From: CAZEDM01 sp964511075
GTDB taxonomy: Bacteria > Zixibacteria > MSB-5A5 > RBG-16-43-9
Length of the DNA stretch: 64,000 bases
Reading direction: 5' to 3'
Assembly: GCA_964511075.1 (NCBI GenBank)
Contig: CAZEDM010000002.1
Location: 243,396-307,395, forward strand
Shown here: positions 28,301 to 35,800 of the stretch, piece after piece
Layout of the letters: the number at the start of each line of letters is the position of its first letter
How positions within the stretch are numbered: the first letter of the stretch is position 1
Notes under the pieces: generated by a model
What the model saw: the letters and a program-made list of their open reading frames with translations, nothing else
What the model was told of the DNA's origin: nothing
The model's database searches: none
Made by a program: the position numbers and the translations under genes

Positions 28301-28363
28301 TATTTTTATCAGCTGAAAACCGGTGACTACAGGGAAATAAGGAAGATGGTCCTTTTGAGATGA
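25361..28363 (+). CDS. Giant secreted protein with fibronectin-type-III-like domains and sorting domain (paralog A)
   Basis: The 1000-residue protein has a signal peptide (FALILSAFLIAFSLVWG) and a long N-terminal domain of unknown fold (WLTITNWGLLGSQDG, LYIGALWVGGVAEGETLVS, CGDRAKYFLMSN). Two fibronectin-III-like modules follow near residues 450-640 (FRIMNSTDSTLLFSWSPK, GLSVLADKKEICLSWKPS ... YRIYRKEE), then a globular region near 640-900. The C-terminal FlgD-like sorting domain has NYPNPFNPTTKIQF and SGIYFYQLKTGDYREIRKM. It is presumably exported through a type IX-type route to the surface. The next gene is a full-length paralog with near-identical DNA in several blocks. No catalytic residues are recognisable, so adhesion or structural roles are more likely than enzymatic ones. 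Confidence 0.83.
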   Translation: MKKFALILSAFLIAFSLVWGKGLDTSLNTRKMFSYPSSPCDQQLVHRESNLWLTITNWGLLGSQDGILPETGTDSSAPSAHFPAGSGLNYLYIGALWVGGVAEGETLVSIGEDGWFVNFEMLPDICPDGEVKKLEKHGDQEFVATYTDTLTDSGFDDPFDLRFHKPLKVKIVQHSYSWVSPPYDDFVILDYWIKNFGDRFISGAYIGFYMDTDIYHITNIPGYLDDVTGFRKESFALPEASKKIEIAWAADNNGDFSNGKISSKSPIGVLGFALLGSSNPEAVASYNWWFINAEYPESLDFGPWKESNWDLWRRNYDIWGEGGKGTPCGDRAKYFLMSNGEIDYDQVYTCVDQSASGWQPPPVNCADLAVGFDTRFLYSFGPFDIPPQDSINFAVGVIMGDSLHRKDNPLEPFNPQLYYSNLDFSDLLSNALNAKIVYESGYTLPPPGPPKDFRIMNSTDSTLLFSWSPKIHSNLKGYNLYRSSKSGEYPASPINSGVIQDTFFIDRGIVEGDTYYYAVSCVSEAGKAGKKSKEIAILAGQPDPPAGLSVLADKKEICLSWKPSPGKDVVGYRIYRKEEDGEYEFIKDVGLSGPDTDYCDEAIENGVIYFYAVSAVDKNGLEGYLSDSVYALSMAFDQGILLVDMSSPDGKVHVQDDSVNSFYNRALQDYPFVYAKHDLPQIEYISLEELSPYPVCIIHSEGRYGPANSILGRIKFDSTLVNLRHYLEAGGKLILAGRHIIQPADDRYFPLPSPFEKGQFAYDVLHIDSMLLPVWYYCGQEEFIGTHSALQSEFSDLQLDTARVNLSYPKDNCDLQGRLPLTGYFVSRFPEEIIYTFNSTYDTSDFEGRAIGMRHTGDDYKVYFLDFPLYYIREEQSVPLLRKILAEFGFSPTEVTEEPIAPPQTFYLGQNYPNPFNPTTKIQFRVGSLEFGEPVPTTLTIYNILGQRVRVLLEKELLPGRYEAVWDGRDEKGKEVSSGIYFYQLKTGDYREIRKMVLLR
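27860..28107 (+). repeat. 248-base block identical to 30933-31180
   Basis: This stretch inside paralog A matches the corresponding stretch of paralog B base for base, whereas the flanking sequence differs, including at silent positions. It ends within the codons for NYPNPF at the start of the sorting domain. Confidence 0.9.
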
Positions 28364-28454
28364 AAGTAATATTATTAAGAAAGTTCTTTTTTTATAGAAG
28401 ACTTTTATTATACTATATATAGAATTTGTATTAACCCTATTCCGGGGGTGAGAA

Positions 28455-31442
28455 ATGAAAAAGCTATTTAGTATTTTGGCTTGTCTTCTCTTAATTGTAG
28501 TGGTTCTATTCTGCAATGTGGAGGCGAGGACTGCTTTTAGCAAAGAGAGTCAGCCTGCAATGAGAAGTTTTGCGATACCAGGTGACCCTTACCTTGACTA
28601 CAAGACTCATAAAGCAGGCAAATTATGGCTTTCCATTTCAAATTGGGGTTTCATGGGAAGTCAGTCAGGGTGGATGGTAGATCCTTATACCGGAGAGCCA
28701 TACCCCTCTGCTGAATTTCCCGGAGGTTCTGATTTAGAGTATTTATTCCAGGGTGCTTTGTGGGTAGGAGGAGTGGTGGAGGGAGAGACGTTGGTTTCGG
28801 TGGGTGCAGACGGTTGGCTCCAGGTAAATGAGATGCTTCCTGATGAATATCCGGAAGGTAAAATTATGGAAATGAATTATTATGCAGACAACGAATTTAT
28901 TGCTGTTTATACTGATACTTTGATTCAGGGAGTAGCTCCGGATGATTATGATGTCCGACCACACAAACCACTGGGGATAAAAATAACCCAGCACAGCTAT
29001 TCCTGGGCTTCTCCTCCTTATGATGATTTTGTAATTCTGGAATATGCGATTCAGAATATCGGGCACAAAGGAATTAACGGTTTGTACGTGGGGCAATATA
29101 TGGATGAGGATATATATCACGAGTCGACATCAAATGGTTTCAGGGATGATATAAGCGGATTCTTGACAAATTATTTTCTGCCTGAAAGCTCACCTGAAAC
29201 CGATTTAGTCTGGGCTGCGGACAATGACGGTGACCCATCATCTGGAAATTGGACCTCCCGAAGCGTCAGGGGAGTCTTAGGGATTAAATTTTTAGGGGCA
29301 AGCAGTTCAGATGTGAGTAAGTCATTCCACTGGTGGCTGAGTGAGGGAAGCGATCCAAATAGTCTGGATTTCGGTCCCTGGCTGAAATCAAACTGGGAAC
29401 TGTGGAATAGCATCTATGGAGACTGGTGCGAAGGAGGTAAGGGGACTCCCTGCGGGGATAGGGCTAAATATTTTTTGATGTCCAATCAGGAAAAGGATTA
29501 TGACCAGATTTATACGTGTATAGACAAAAGTGCCGATGGCTGGTTGCCACCACCTGCAGTCTGCACAGATTTAGCCAATGGGTATGATACCAGATATTTA
29601 TTTTCAGTAGGTCCCTTTGACCTTCCAGCAGGTGGTTCAGTCTCAATTGCTTTCGCTTTCGTAGCCGGAGAAGATCTGCATAAAAATCCAGTTAATCCCA
29701 TAGACCCAAAATCACCGGATGATTACTACTCAAATCTGAATTTCTCAGACTTTGTCAGGAATAGCTGGACAGCGATGAGAACCTATGAAAGTGAATATCT
29801 CTTACCTCCGCCAGGACCACCTTTTAATTTTAGACTGGCAAATATTCCCGCAGATAAGGCTATGTTTTATTGGTCGCCGAAAAATTATCGAGGTCTGAAA
29901 GGATATAACCTATATCGCAGCAACATCTCAGGCGTGTACTCATCTGCCCCCGTGAATGAGGCTCCAATCACCGATACCTTTTATGTCGATGAAAATCTGA
30001 TAGAAGGAGAAGATTACTTCTATGTTATTAAGAGTCTGAACTCATCCGGATCAGAAGGTGTGTCTTCTGGGGAAATAGATTTTCTGGCTGGCAGACCTGC
30101 TTCACCAGACTGTCTCAGTGCAGAGGTCAACAACGGCAATGTTTGTTTATTCTGGTGCTCTCATCCGGAGAAGGATGTTATAGAATACAAAATTTACAGA
30201 AAAGAAGAAAAAGGAGACTGGCTTTTTGCGGGCGAGGTTGGCTTAGCAGGTTTGGATACAACCTTCTGTGATAAAACAACGGACGATGGCACAGTTTACT
30301 ATTATCGCATTACTGCTCTGGACAGGCTGGGATTGGAAAGCTTCCCTTCGGACAGCGTTTATGCTCTGAGAATGGCTTTTGACCAGGGGATACTTCTGGT
30401 TGATATGAGCAATCCCTTGGGAAGGGTGTTTGTGCAGGACGAGAGCGTGAACGCCTTTTACAATCGTGCATTACGGGGCTATCCTTTTGTTTACGCCAAA
30501 CATGACCTTCCCCAGATTGAATATATTTCACTCAAAGAATTAAGCCCTTATCCAGTCTGCATTATTCATTCTGAGGGAAGGTTTGGTCCCAGTTTTACTG
30601 TTGACAGCACCCAGGTGAATTTGAGGCGATACCTGGAGGCAGGAGGCAAACTTATTCTATTTGGCACAAACTTGATTCAGGCTCCGGATTATGGATATTT
30701 TATAAAAGGTGATTTTTCTCATGATGTTTTAAATTTATATTCAATCTATTATCCTCTCTGGAGCTGCGGCCAGGAGGAGTTTATCGGCACTCATTCCGTT
30801 ATTTTATCTGAATTCCCAGATCTGGAGGTTGATACTGCCAGAGTTAATCTAAGTTACCCTAAGGACAGGTGTGACTTACAGGGCAAGCTTCCCCTTATAA
30901 GTTATTTTGTTCCTTTATATCCCAAAGAGGTGATTTACACTTTCAACTCCACCTACGACACCTCGGATTTTGAGGGTAGAGCAATAGGGATGAGGCACAC
31001 AGGCGATGACTATAAGGTTTATTTCCTTGATTTTCCTTTATATTATATCAGAGAGGAACAGTCGGTTCCCTTATTGCGTAAGATACTGGCAGAGTTTGGT
31101 TTTTCGCCTACGGAAGTTACAGAGGAACCTATCGCACCACCTCAAACATTTTACTTGGGACAGAATTATCCCAATCCCTTCAATCCCCACACCACCATAC
31201 CCTTTCAAGTGGAAGGTGGTCAGTGGTCAGTGGCCAGTCCCATCCGTACCACCCTTTCTATCTACAACATCCTGGGTCAGAAGGTCAGGGTTTTACTGGA
31301 CAAGGAGATGAAACCTGGACGATATGAGGTTATCTGGGATGGCAGGGATGAGAAGGGGAAAGAGGTTTCGTCCGGGATTTATTTTTATCAGCTGAAAACC
31401 GGCGATTACAGGGAAATAAGGAAAATGGTCCTTTTGAGATGA
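28455..31442 (+). CDS. Giant secreted protein with fibronectin-type-III-like domains and sorting domain (paralog B)
   Basis: This 995-residue tandem paralog has the same order as its neighbour: a signal peptide (LLIVVVLFCNVEA), the N-terminal domain with WLSISNWGFMGSQSG and CGDRAKYFLMSN, two fibronectin-III-like modules (MFYWSPKNYRGLKGYNLYRS, VCLFWCSHPEKDVIEYKIYR), a globular domain and the C-terminal sorting domain (NYPNPFNPHTTIPF ... SGIYFYQLKTGDYREIRKM). A GGGGGTGAG site precedes the ATG. The N-terminal two thirds are clearly diverged, but blocks near the C-terminus are identical to paralog A at the DNA level, pointing to gene conversion. The linker before the last strands contains an insertion (VEGGQWSVASPIRTT) that translates an intergenic repeat word. 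The function is unknown; it is probably a surface protein. Confidence 0.83.
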   Translation: MKKLFSILACLLLIVVVLFCNVEARTAFSKESQPAMRSFAIPGDPYLDYKTHKAGKLWLSISNWGFMGSQSGWMVDPYTGEPYPSAEFPGGSDLEYLFQGALWVGGVVEGETLVSVGADGWLQVNEMLPDEYPEGKIMEMNYYADNEFIAVYTDTLIQGVAPDDYDVRPHKPLGIKITQHSYSWASPPYDDFVILEYAIQNIGHKGINGLYVGQYMDEDIYHESTSNGFRDDISGFLTNYFLPESSPETDLVWAADNDGDPSSGNWTSRSVRGVLGIKFLGASSSDVSKSFHWWLSEGSDPNSLDFGPWLKSNWELWNSIYGDWCEGGKGTPCGDRAKYFLMSNQEKDYDQIYTCIDKSADGWLPPPAVCTDLANGYDTRYLFSVGPFDLPAGGSVSIAFAFVAGEDLHKNPVNPIDPKSPDDYYSNLNFSDFVRNSWTAMRTYESEYLLPPPGPPFNFRLANIPADKAMFYWSPKNYRGLKGYNLYRSNISGVYSSAPVNEAPITDTFYVDENLIEGEDYFYVIKSLNSSGSEGVSSGEIDFLAGRPASPDCLSAEVNNGNVCLFWCSHPEKDVIEYKIYRKEEKGDWLFAGEVGLAGLDTTFCDKTTDDGTVYYYRITALDRLGLESFPSDSVYALRMAFDQGILLVDMSNPLGRVFVQDESVNAFYNRALRGYPFVYAKHDLPQIEYISLKELSPYPVCIIHSEGRFGPSFTVDSTQVNLRRYLEAGGKLILFGTNLIQAPDYGYFIKGDFSHDVLNLYSIYYPLWSCGQEEFIGTHSVILSEFPDLEVDTARVNLSYPKDRCDLQGKLPLISYFVPLYPKEVIYTFNSTYDTSDFEGRAIGMRHTGDDYKVYFLDFPLYYIREEQSVPLLRKILAEFGFSPTEVTEEPIAPPQTFYLGQNYPNPFNPHTTIPFQVEGGQWSVASPIRTTLSIYNILGQKVRVLLDKEMKPGRYEVIWDGRDEKGKEVSSGIYFYQLKTGDYREIRKMVLLR
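30933..31180 (+). repeat. 248-base block identical to 27860-28107
   Basis: This is the second copy of the exact repeat, inside paralog B. A further block of about 100 bases (30481-30577 against 27369-27465) differs by only one or two bases. Confidence 0.9.
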
Positions 31443-31565
31443 ATCGAGCATTTTTTAATTGAATTTTGAAACGCTTTAGCGTATATTGATTGACGGAAAG
31501 ATTTTCAATGCAGGCCAGCTTGGATATTTGCCGGGCTGCATAGATAAAAATTAAGGAGGAAAAAA

Positions 31566-31781
31566 ATGTTAGGAGGAATAGGAGCTCAGGAACTTCTGCT
31601 GATCCTTCTGGTTCTGCTGTTACTTTTTGGCGCCAAGAAGATACCGGAGATCGCAAAAGGTCTGGGCAAAAGCGTGAGTGAATTCAAAAAAGGGATGCGC
31701 GATATCGAGGAGGAGATAAAGAAAGAAGATCTCAAGAAAGAGGGAAACAGCTCAGAGGAAAAGAAAAAGCTGGCAGGGTAG
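31566..31781 (+). CDS. tatA: TatA/TatE twin-arginine translocase subunit
   Basis: The 71-residue protein has the TatA form: a short N-terminal stretch with a polar residue before the helix (GAQELLLILLVLLLLFG), the FGAKKIPEIAKGLGKSVSEFKKG hinge and amphipathic helix, and a charged C-terminal tail. TatA multimers form the pore that moves folded twin-arginine-signal proteins across the inner membrane. AAGGAGG lies at a good distance before ATG 31566. No tatC is nearby; a stand-alone tatA is common. A terminator follows, so this is a single-gene unit. Confidence 0.93.
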   Translation: MLGGIGAQELLLILLVLLLLFGAKKIPEIAKGLGKSVSEFKKGMRDIEEEIKKEDLKKEGNSSEEKKKLAG

Positions 31782-31824
31782 AGGCTTATCCGGTATCCGG
31801 TTGTCGGAATATAAAATTTTAAAG

Positions 31825-31856
31825 ACCTGGTTTTTATTTAACCAGGTTTTCTTTTT
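31825..31856 (+). terminator. Rho-independent terminator after tatA
   Basis: The stem ACCTGGTT/AACCAGGT with a seven-base loop is followed by TTTTCTTTTT. Confidence 0.85.
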
Positions 31857-31923
31857 CCGGTGACCCAGGTCAGGGTCAGGAAGACTCATATCATCCGGGC
31901 AGCCTACCCCTTTACGAAAAAAA

Positions 31924-31952
31924 TTGACAAATACCCTTTTTTATAATATAAT
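31924..31952 (+). promoter_or_regulatory. Consensus sigma-70 promoter for nth and the bacillithiol run
   Basis: TTGACA (31924-31929), a spacer of exactly 17 bases and TATAAT (31947-31952) lie 24 bases before the endonuclease III start. Confidence 0.8.
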
Positions 31953-31976
31953 CATCAGATAATAGATAATACTCCT

Positions 31977-32657
31977 ATGCCGAAAATCAGGAAAAGTTCT
32001 AAATATATTAAGAGCCTGGCAAATTTATTGGAGAAGGAATACGGCAAAAAAATTCTCCAGCTCTCGTCCGATCCTTTGTCAGAGCTGATTGCCACCATCC
32101 TCTCCCAGAATACCTCGGACCATAATAGCCACCGGGCTTTCAGGAGCCTGAAAAAAACTTTCAAAAGCTGGGATGAACTGAGGACTGCACCCTTAGGAAA
32201 GATCTCCAGAAGCATAAAAACCGGAGGGCTGGAGAAGGTCAAGGCTCTGAGGATAAAAAGATTATTGAACCAGATTCACGAGGAGAGGGGCAGGGTAACT
32301 CTTTCTTTTCTCAGGAGATGGAAGACCGAAGAAATCAAGGACTACTTGAGCAGATTCAAAGGGGTCGGAGAGAAAACCGTTGCCTGCGTGCTGCTTTTCT
32401 CACTCGGACGTCCGGTTTTTCCGGTGGATACTCATATCCTACGAGTAAGCAAAAGGCTGGACCTGATTCCGGCTAAAGCGGATTCCAAAAAGGCTCACCA
32501 GATGCTACAGAATAAAATACCGGAAAATCTGGTTTACTCTTTTCATCTCAACCTCATACAGCACGGCAGGAAAATCTGCAAAGCCGGAAATCCCCTGTGC
32601 GGGGAATGTGTTCTTTACCGGAGATGCGAATTCAGGGAAAAACATAAATACATTTAA
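31977..32657 (+). CDS. nth: Endonuclease III family DNA glycosylase/AP lyase
   Basis: The 226-residue protein has the HhH-GPD fold of endonuclease III, which removes oxidised pyrimidines and nicks abasic DNA in base excision repair. The hairpin-helix-hairpin GVGEKTVACVL supplies the catalytic Lys (about 133), and FPVDTHILRVSKRL supplies the catalytic Asp (about 151), 18 residues later as in E. coli Nth. A C-terminal [4Fe-4S] loop with the C-x6-C-x2-C-x5-C spacing is present (CKAGNPLCGEC then RRCEF). ATG 31977 lies 24 bases after a consensus promoter and lacks a strong Shine-Dalgarno. It is followed 11 bases later by the cupin gene, so the repair gene heads a run that continues into bacillithiol synthesis. 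Confidence 0.93.
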   Translation: MPKIRKSSKYIKSLANLLEKEYGKKILQLSSDPLSELIATILSQNTSDHNSHRAFRSLKKTFKSWDELRTAPLGKISRSIKTGGLEKVKALRIKRLLNQIHEERGRVTLSFLRRWKTEEIKDYLSRFKGVGEKTVACVLLFSLGRPVFPVDTHILRVSKRLDLIPAKADSKKAHQMLQNKIPENLVYSFHLNLIQHGRKICKAGNPLCGECVLYRRCEFREKHKYI

Positions 32658-32668
32658 AAGGAGGCAAG

Positions 32669-32989
32669 ATGCCTAAAATTAATCTTTTAAAAGAGGGGAA
32701 AAAGGTAAAGGTTCCGTTTAAACCGATAAACGTATGCAGGGTTGGGGAAAGTAATATACTTTTAGGGGTGATACAGGGGGTGTATAAAAATCACAAGCAT
32801 CCCTACGATGAGTTTTTCTACGTGCTGGACGGCAGAATGGAGCTGGAATTTGAAAAGGAGAAGGTAACCTTGAACAAGGGAGAAGGGCTCCTGGTTAAGA
32901 AAGGGAAATGGCACAAATCCAAGTCCAAAAGGAAATCCATCATAATGCTTTTCGAGAGATGCGGTATGGAAAGCCAGTTTATGGATTAA
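32669..32989 (+). CDS. Small single-domain cupin protein
   Basis: The 106-residue protein is a one-domain cupin. The first motif, HKHPYDEFFYVLDG, supplies a His, a second His and a Glu as metal ligands, and the second motif region (GEGLLVKKGKWHKS) supplies the last His. Such proteins may be metal-dependent dioxygenases, isomerases or sensors; no substrate can be assigned. AAAGGAGGCAAG precedes the ATG. It sits between nth and bshC with gaps of 11 and 5 bases, so it is almost certainly co-transcribed with the bacillithiol genes, and a thiol-related role is a reasonable but untested inference. Confidence 0.85.
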   Translation: MPKINLLKEGKKVKVPFKPINVCRVGESNILLGVIQGVYKNHKHPYDEFFYVLDGRMELEFEKEKVTLNKGEGLLVKKGKWHKSKSKRKSIIMLFERCGMESQFMD

Positions 32990-32994
32990 ATATC

Positions 32995-34620
32995 ATGGAA
33001 ACAGATTTCAGAAAGATACCTGGAACCACCAGGCTTTTCTCCGATTTCCTCTACGATTTCCAGAAGGTGGAGAAGTTCTATGCCGGCGATTTTCGAATGG
33101 ATAAAAACTACCTGAGGATACTTAAATCGATAAAGGCAAAAGAATACCAGAGAGAGAAGTTAGCCTCCATTCTTGAGAAGCAGAATCAGAGATTCGGCGG
33201 GAGAAAAGAGGTCCTGGAAAAGGTCAGGTGTTTGGAAGAGGAAGATTCCGTAATAGTCTTCACCGGTCAGCAGACAGGATTTTTTGGAGGCCCCCTCTAT
33301 ACCATATATAAAGCCATCACCACCATTAAACTGGCTCAGGCTTTATCCTACAGGTTCTCCAGAAATTTCGTTCCGGTTTTCTGGCTGGACTCAGAAGACC
33401 ACGATTTCGATGAGGTCAAATCAGCCTGGATCGTAGATAATAAAAATAAGGTTAGGGAGATTAAATACTCGCCTGCCAAAGTTCCTTCCGGCAAGCCGGT
33501 CTATGGCGTTGCCTTTGAGGAGGGAATAAATTCATCCATAGAGGAACTTGGTGCCTCTCTTCATCCCACTGATTTCAAGGACCAGGTGATCAAAAAGCTC
33601 AAGGGATGTTATGCGGAAGGAGAGAGTTTTCCCGATTCCTTTGCCCGATGGCTGACTGTGCTCCTGGGCGGCTACGGCCTGGTGATAGTTGACCCCTCGG
33701 ACAGGGAACTTAAGAATATGCTTAGGGATTTTTTTCTCAAGGAGATAAAATACCCGGGCAAAACCATTAAGCTGGTAAGGGAGACCGGTGAAAAACTGGA
33801 AGCTCTGGGGTTTCATCAGCAGGTGATGAAAACTGAAAACACGTTAAATCTTTTTTTAGAGACAGAAGATAAAAGACGTTCGTTAAAATGGGATGGGGAT
33901 TTAATCGAGATCGAGGGCAGAGATAAGAAGCTGACCACAGAGAAGCTCAGGCAAATAATAGAAAATGAGCCGGTGAGGTTAAGTCCGAATGTATTGCTCC
34001 TGCCTTTGATGAGGAGCTACCTTTTCCCCACTGCCGTGTACATCGGGGGTCCCGGGGAGATCGGTTATTACGCCCAGCTGAAACCCGTTTTCGAGTTCTT
34101 CGAGATACCCATGCCTGTGGTCTATCCCCGCGCCAGCTTGAGTCTTTTGGAGGATAAGATCAAACAGGTTCTTCAAAAATATTCGCTTGATTTTACGGAT
34201 CTGTTTCAGCAGCCGGAAAGTTTGATAAATTCTGTATTGAAAGAAAAATATCCGAACCCCTTAGACGAGTTATTGGAAGATAAAAGGGAAAAAGTTAAAG
34301 AGGTGTTAGACGGTCTGGAAAAAGAGCTTCTCTCCTCAGAGCCGGTTTTAAAGCCCAACCTGGAAAATACAAGAAAGAAAATCGATTATGAATTGAAAAG
34401 GTTGGGAGAAAAGCTTTTCCAGGCTCACAGGCAGAAAAATCAAACGTTAAAAGAGCAGATTTACAAAGCCAGGAATAGCCTTTACCCAGAAGATAAACTC
34501 CAGGAGCGGGTTTTAAACCTTTTGCCATTTCTGATAAAATATGGATTTGAGTTCGTAGATTTACTGTATGATAAAATCGATGTGGAGAAAATTGACCATC
34601 AAATTATCGAGGTGAAGTAG
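32995..34620 (+). CDS. bshC: BshC, putative cysteine-adding enzyme of bacillithiol synthesis
   Basis: The frame is open from 32908, but the first 29 codons overlap the cupin gene; ATG 32995 gives the normal 542 residues and starts METDFRKIPGTTRLFSDFL. Family signatures are FTGQQTGFFGGPLYTIYKAI near residues 88-107 and PVFWLDSEDHDFDEV near 123-137, with a Rossmann-like core and a C-terminal coiled coil (about 420-500). BshC is thought to join L-cysteine to glucosaminyl-malate in the last step of bacillithiol production. The gene is directly followed by bshA (5 bases) and bshB1, so all three dedicated enzymes are present in the order C-A-B1. Confidence 0.95.
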   Translation: METDFRKIPGTTRLFSDFLYDFQKVEKFYAGDFRMDKNYLRILKSIKAKEYQREKLASILEKQNQRFGGRKEVLEKVRCLEEEDSVIVFTGQQTGFFGGPLYTIYKAITTIKLAQALSYRFSRNFVPVFWLDSEDHDFDEVKSAWIVDNKNKVREIKYSPAKVPSGKPVYGVAFEEGINSSIEELGASLHPTDFKDQVIKKLKGCYAEGESFPDSFARWLTVLLGGYGLVIVDPSDRELKNMLRDFFLKEIKYPGKTIKLVRETGEKLEALGFHQQVMKTENTLNLFLETEDKRRSLKWDGDLIEIEGRDKKLTTEKLRQIIENEPVRLSPNVLLLPLMRSYLFPTAVYIGGPGEIGYYAQLKPVFEFFEIPMPVVYPRASLSLLEDKIKQVLQKYSLDFTDLFQQPESLINSVLKEKYPNPLDELLEDKREKVKEVLDGLEKELLSSEPVLKPNLENTRKKIDYELKRLGEKLFQAHRQKNQTLKEQIYKARNSLYPEDKLQERVLNLLPFLIKYGFEFVDLLYDKIDVEKIDHQIIEVK

Positions 34621-34625
34621 AATAT

Positions 34626-35750
34626 ATGCGCATAGGTATAACCTGTTATCCGGTGCCGGGCGGGAGTGGTGTGGTAGCAACCGAATTGGGGATAGAGCTG
34701 GCAAAAAGAGGGCACCAGGTGCATTTCATCACCTATTCTCCCCCTTTCAGGTTGCAGAGGTTTATGGAGAATATTTACTATCACGAGGTCGAGGTTTCCA
34801 ATTATCCGCTCTTCAGATTCCCACCTTATACCCTGAGCCTTACCTGCAGGATGACGGAGATCTCCAGGCAGTGGTCTCTAGACTTATTGCACGTGCATTA
34901 TGCCATTCCCCATGCCACCGCGGCTTTTTTGGCCAAAAGCATTTTAAGGGATGACAGTCCCAAAGTGATTACTACTTTGCACGGCACGGATATAACTTTA
35001 GTGGGCACGGATAAATCCTTTTGCGGGATCACACAGTTCAGCATAGAGAAAAGCGACGGGATAACAGCGGTTTCTGAGTTTTTGAAAAAAGTAACTCTTC
35101 TGGAATTTGAGCTACATAAGGAGATAGAGATGATTCCGAATTTCGTGGATTCGGAAAGGTTCAAGCCTCAGATGGATAAAATACAGAGAAGGCAATTTGC
35201 CAGGGATGAGGAAAAGATAATTATGCACATCTCCAATTTTCGCCCGGTCAAAAGAGTGGAGGATATAATAAAGACATTTGAGCTAATCGATAAGGAGATT
35301 CCCTCCAAGCTGATCCTGATTGGCGATGGCCCGGATTTGAGCAAAGCCCTGCTCTTGTCAAAGGAGCTCAAAATCGAAAACAAAGTTATCTCCTTGGGGG
35401 GGCAGGATTACGTGGAAGATCTTCTGCCTTTGGCAGACCTTTTTCTACTTCCCAGCGAGCAGGAGAGCTTTGGCCTGGTGGCCTTGGAGGCGATGAGCTG
35501 CGGGGTGCCGGTAATTGCCACAGAGGTAGGGGGGTTGCCAGAGGTAGTTTTAAACGGGGAAGACGGCTATCTATGTGCACTGGGGGACGTAAAAGCTATG
35601 GCTGAAAAGGGGATCGAGCTCCTTTCGGACGAAAATAAATTAAATAATTTCAGAGAAAACTGTAGAAATAAAGCTGTGGAGAAATTCGATTCCAAATTAA
35701 TCGTACCATTGTATGAAAGATATTATGAGAAGATAGTGACAAGTGGTTAG
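34626..35750 (+). CDS. bshA: BshA, N-acetyl-alpha-D-glucosaminyl L-malate synthase
   Basis: The 374-residue GT4 glycosyltransferase transfers GlcNAc from UDP-GlcNAc to L-malate, the first step of bacillithiol synthesis. The N-terminus (MRIGITCYPVPGGSGVVATE) is the BshA-specific start, followed by HVHYAIPHA near residue 90, TLHGTDITLVG near 120 and VSEFLKKVT. The C-terminal donor-site motif EQESFGLVALEAMSCGVPVI is near 278-297, with the GT4 E-x7-E pair. It begins 5 bases after bshC and is followed 50 bases later by bshB1. It is cytosolic. Length and motifs match the family closely, so other GT4 functions are unlikely. Confidence 0.95.
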   Translation: MRIGITCYPVPGGSGVVATELGIELAKRGHQVHFITYSPPFRLQRFMENIYYHEVEVSNYPLFRFPPYTLSLTCRMTEISRQWSLDLLHVHYAIPHATAAFLAKSILRDDSPKVITTLHGTDITLVGTDKSFCGITQFSIEKSDGITAVSEFLKKVTLLEFELHKEIEMIPNFVDSERFKPQMDKIQRRQFARDEEKIIMHISNFRPVKRVEDIIKTFELIDKEIPSKLILIGDGPDLSKALLLSKELKIENKVISLGGQDYVEDLLPLADLFLLPSEQESFGLVALEAMSCGVPVIATEVGGLPEVVLNGEDGYLCALGDVKAMAEKGIELLSDENKLNNFRENCRNKAVEKFDSKLIVPLYERYYEKIVTSG

Positions 35751-35800
35751 TGATCAGTGGTCAGTATAAGAAATCAAGAAGTCTAAAAAAGGAGGAAGAT

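Noticed and set aside
31924..31947. Promoter TTGACA with TATAAT at 31942-31947
   Set aside because: The spacer would be only 12 bases; the overlapping TATAAT at 31947-31952 gives the proper 17-base spacer.
32908..32994. Longer start for bshC
   Set aside because: It overlaps the cupin gene and adds 29 residues absent from the family; ATG 32995 gives the normal length.
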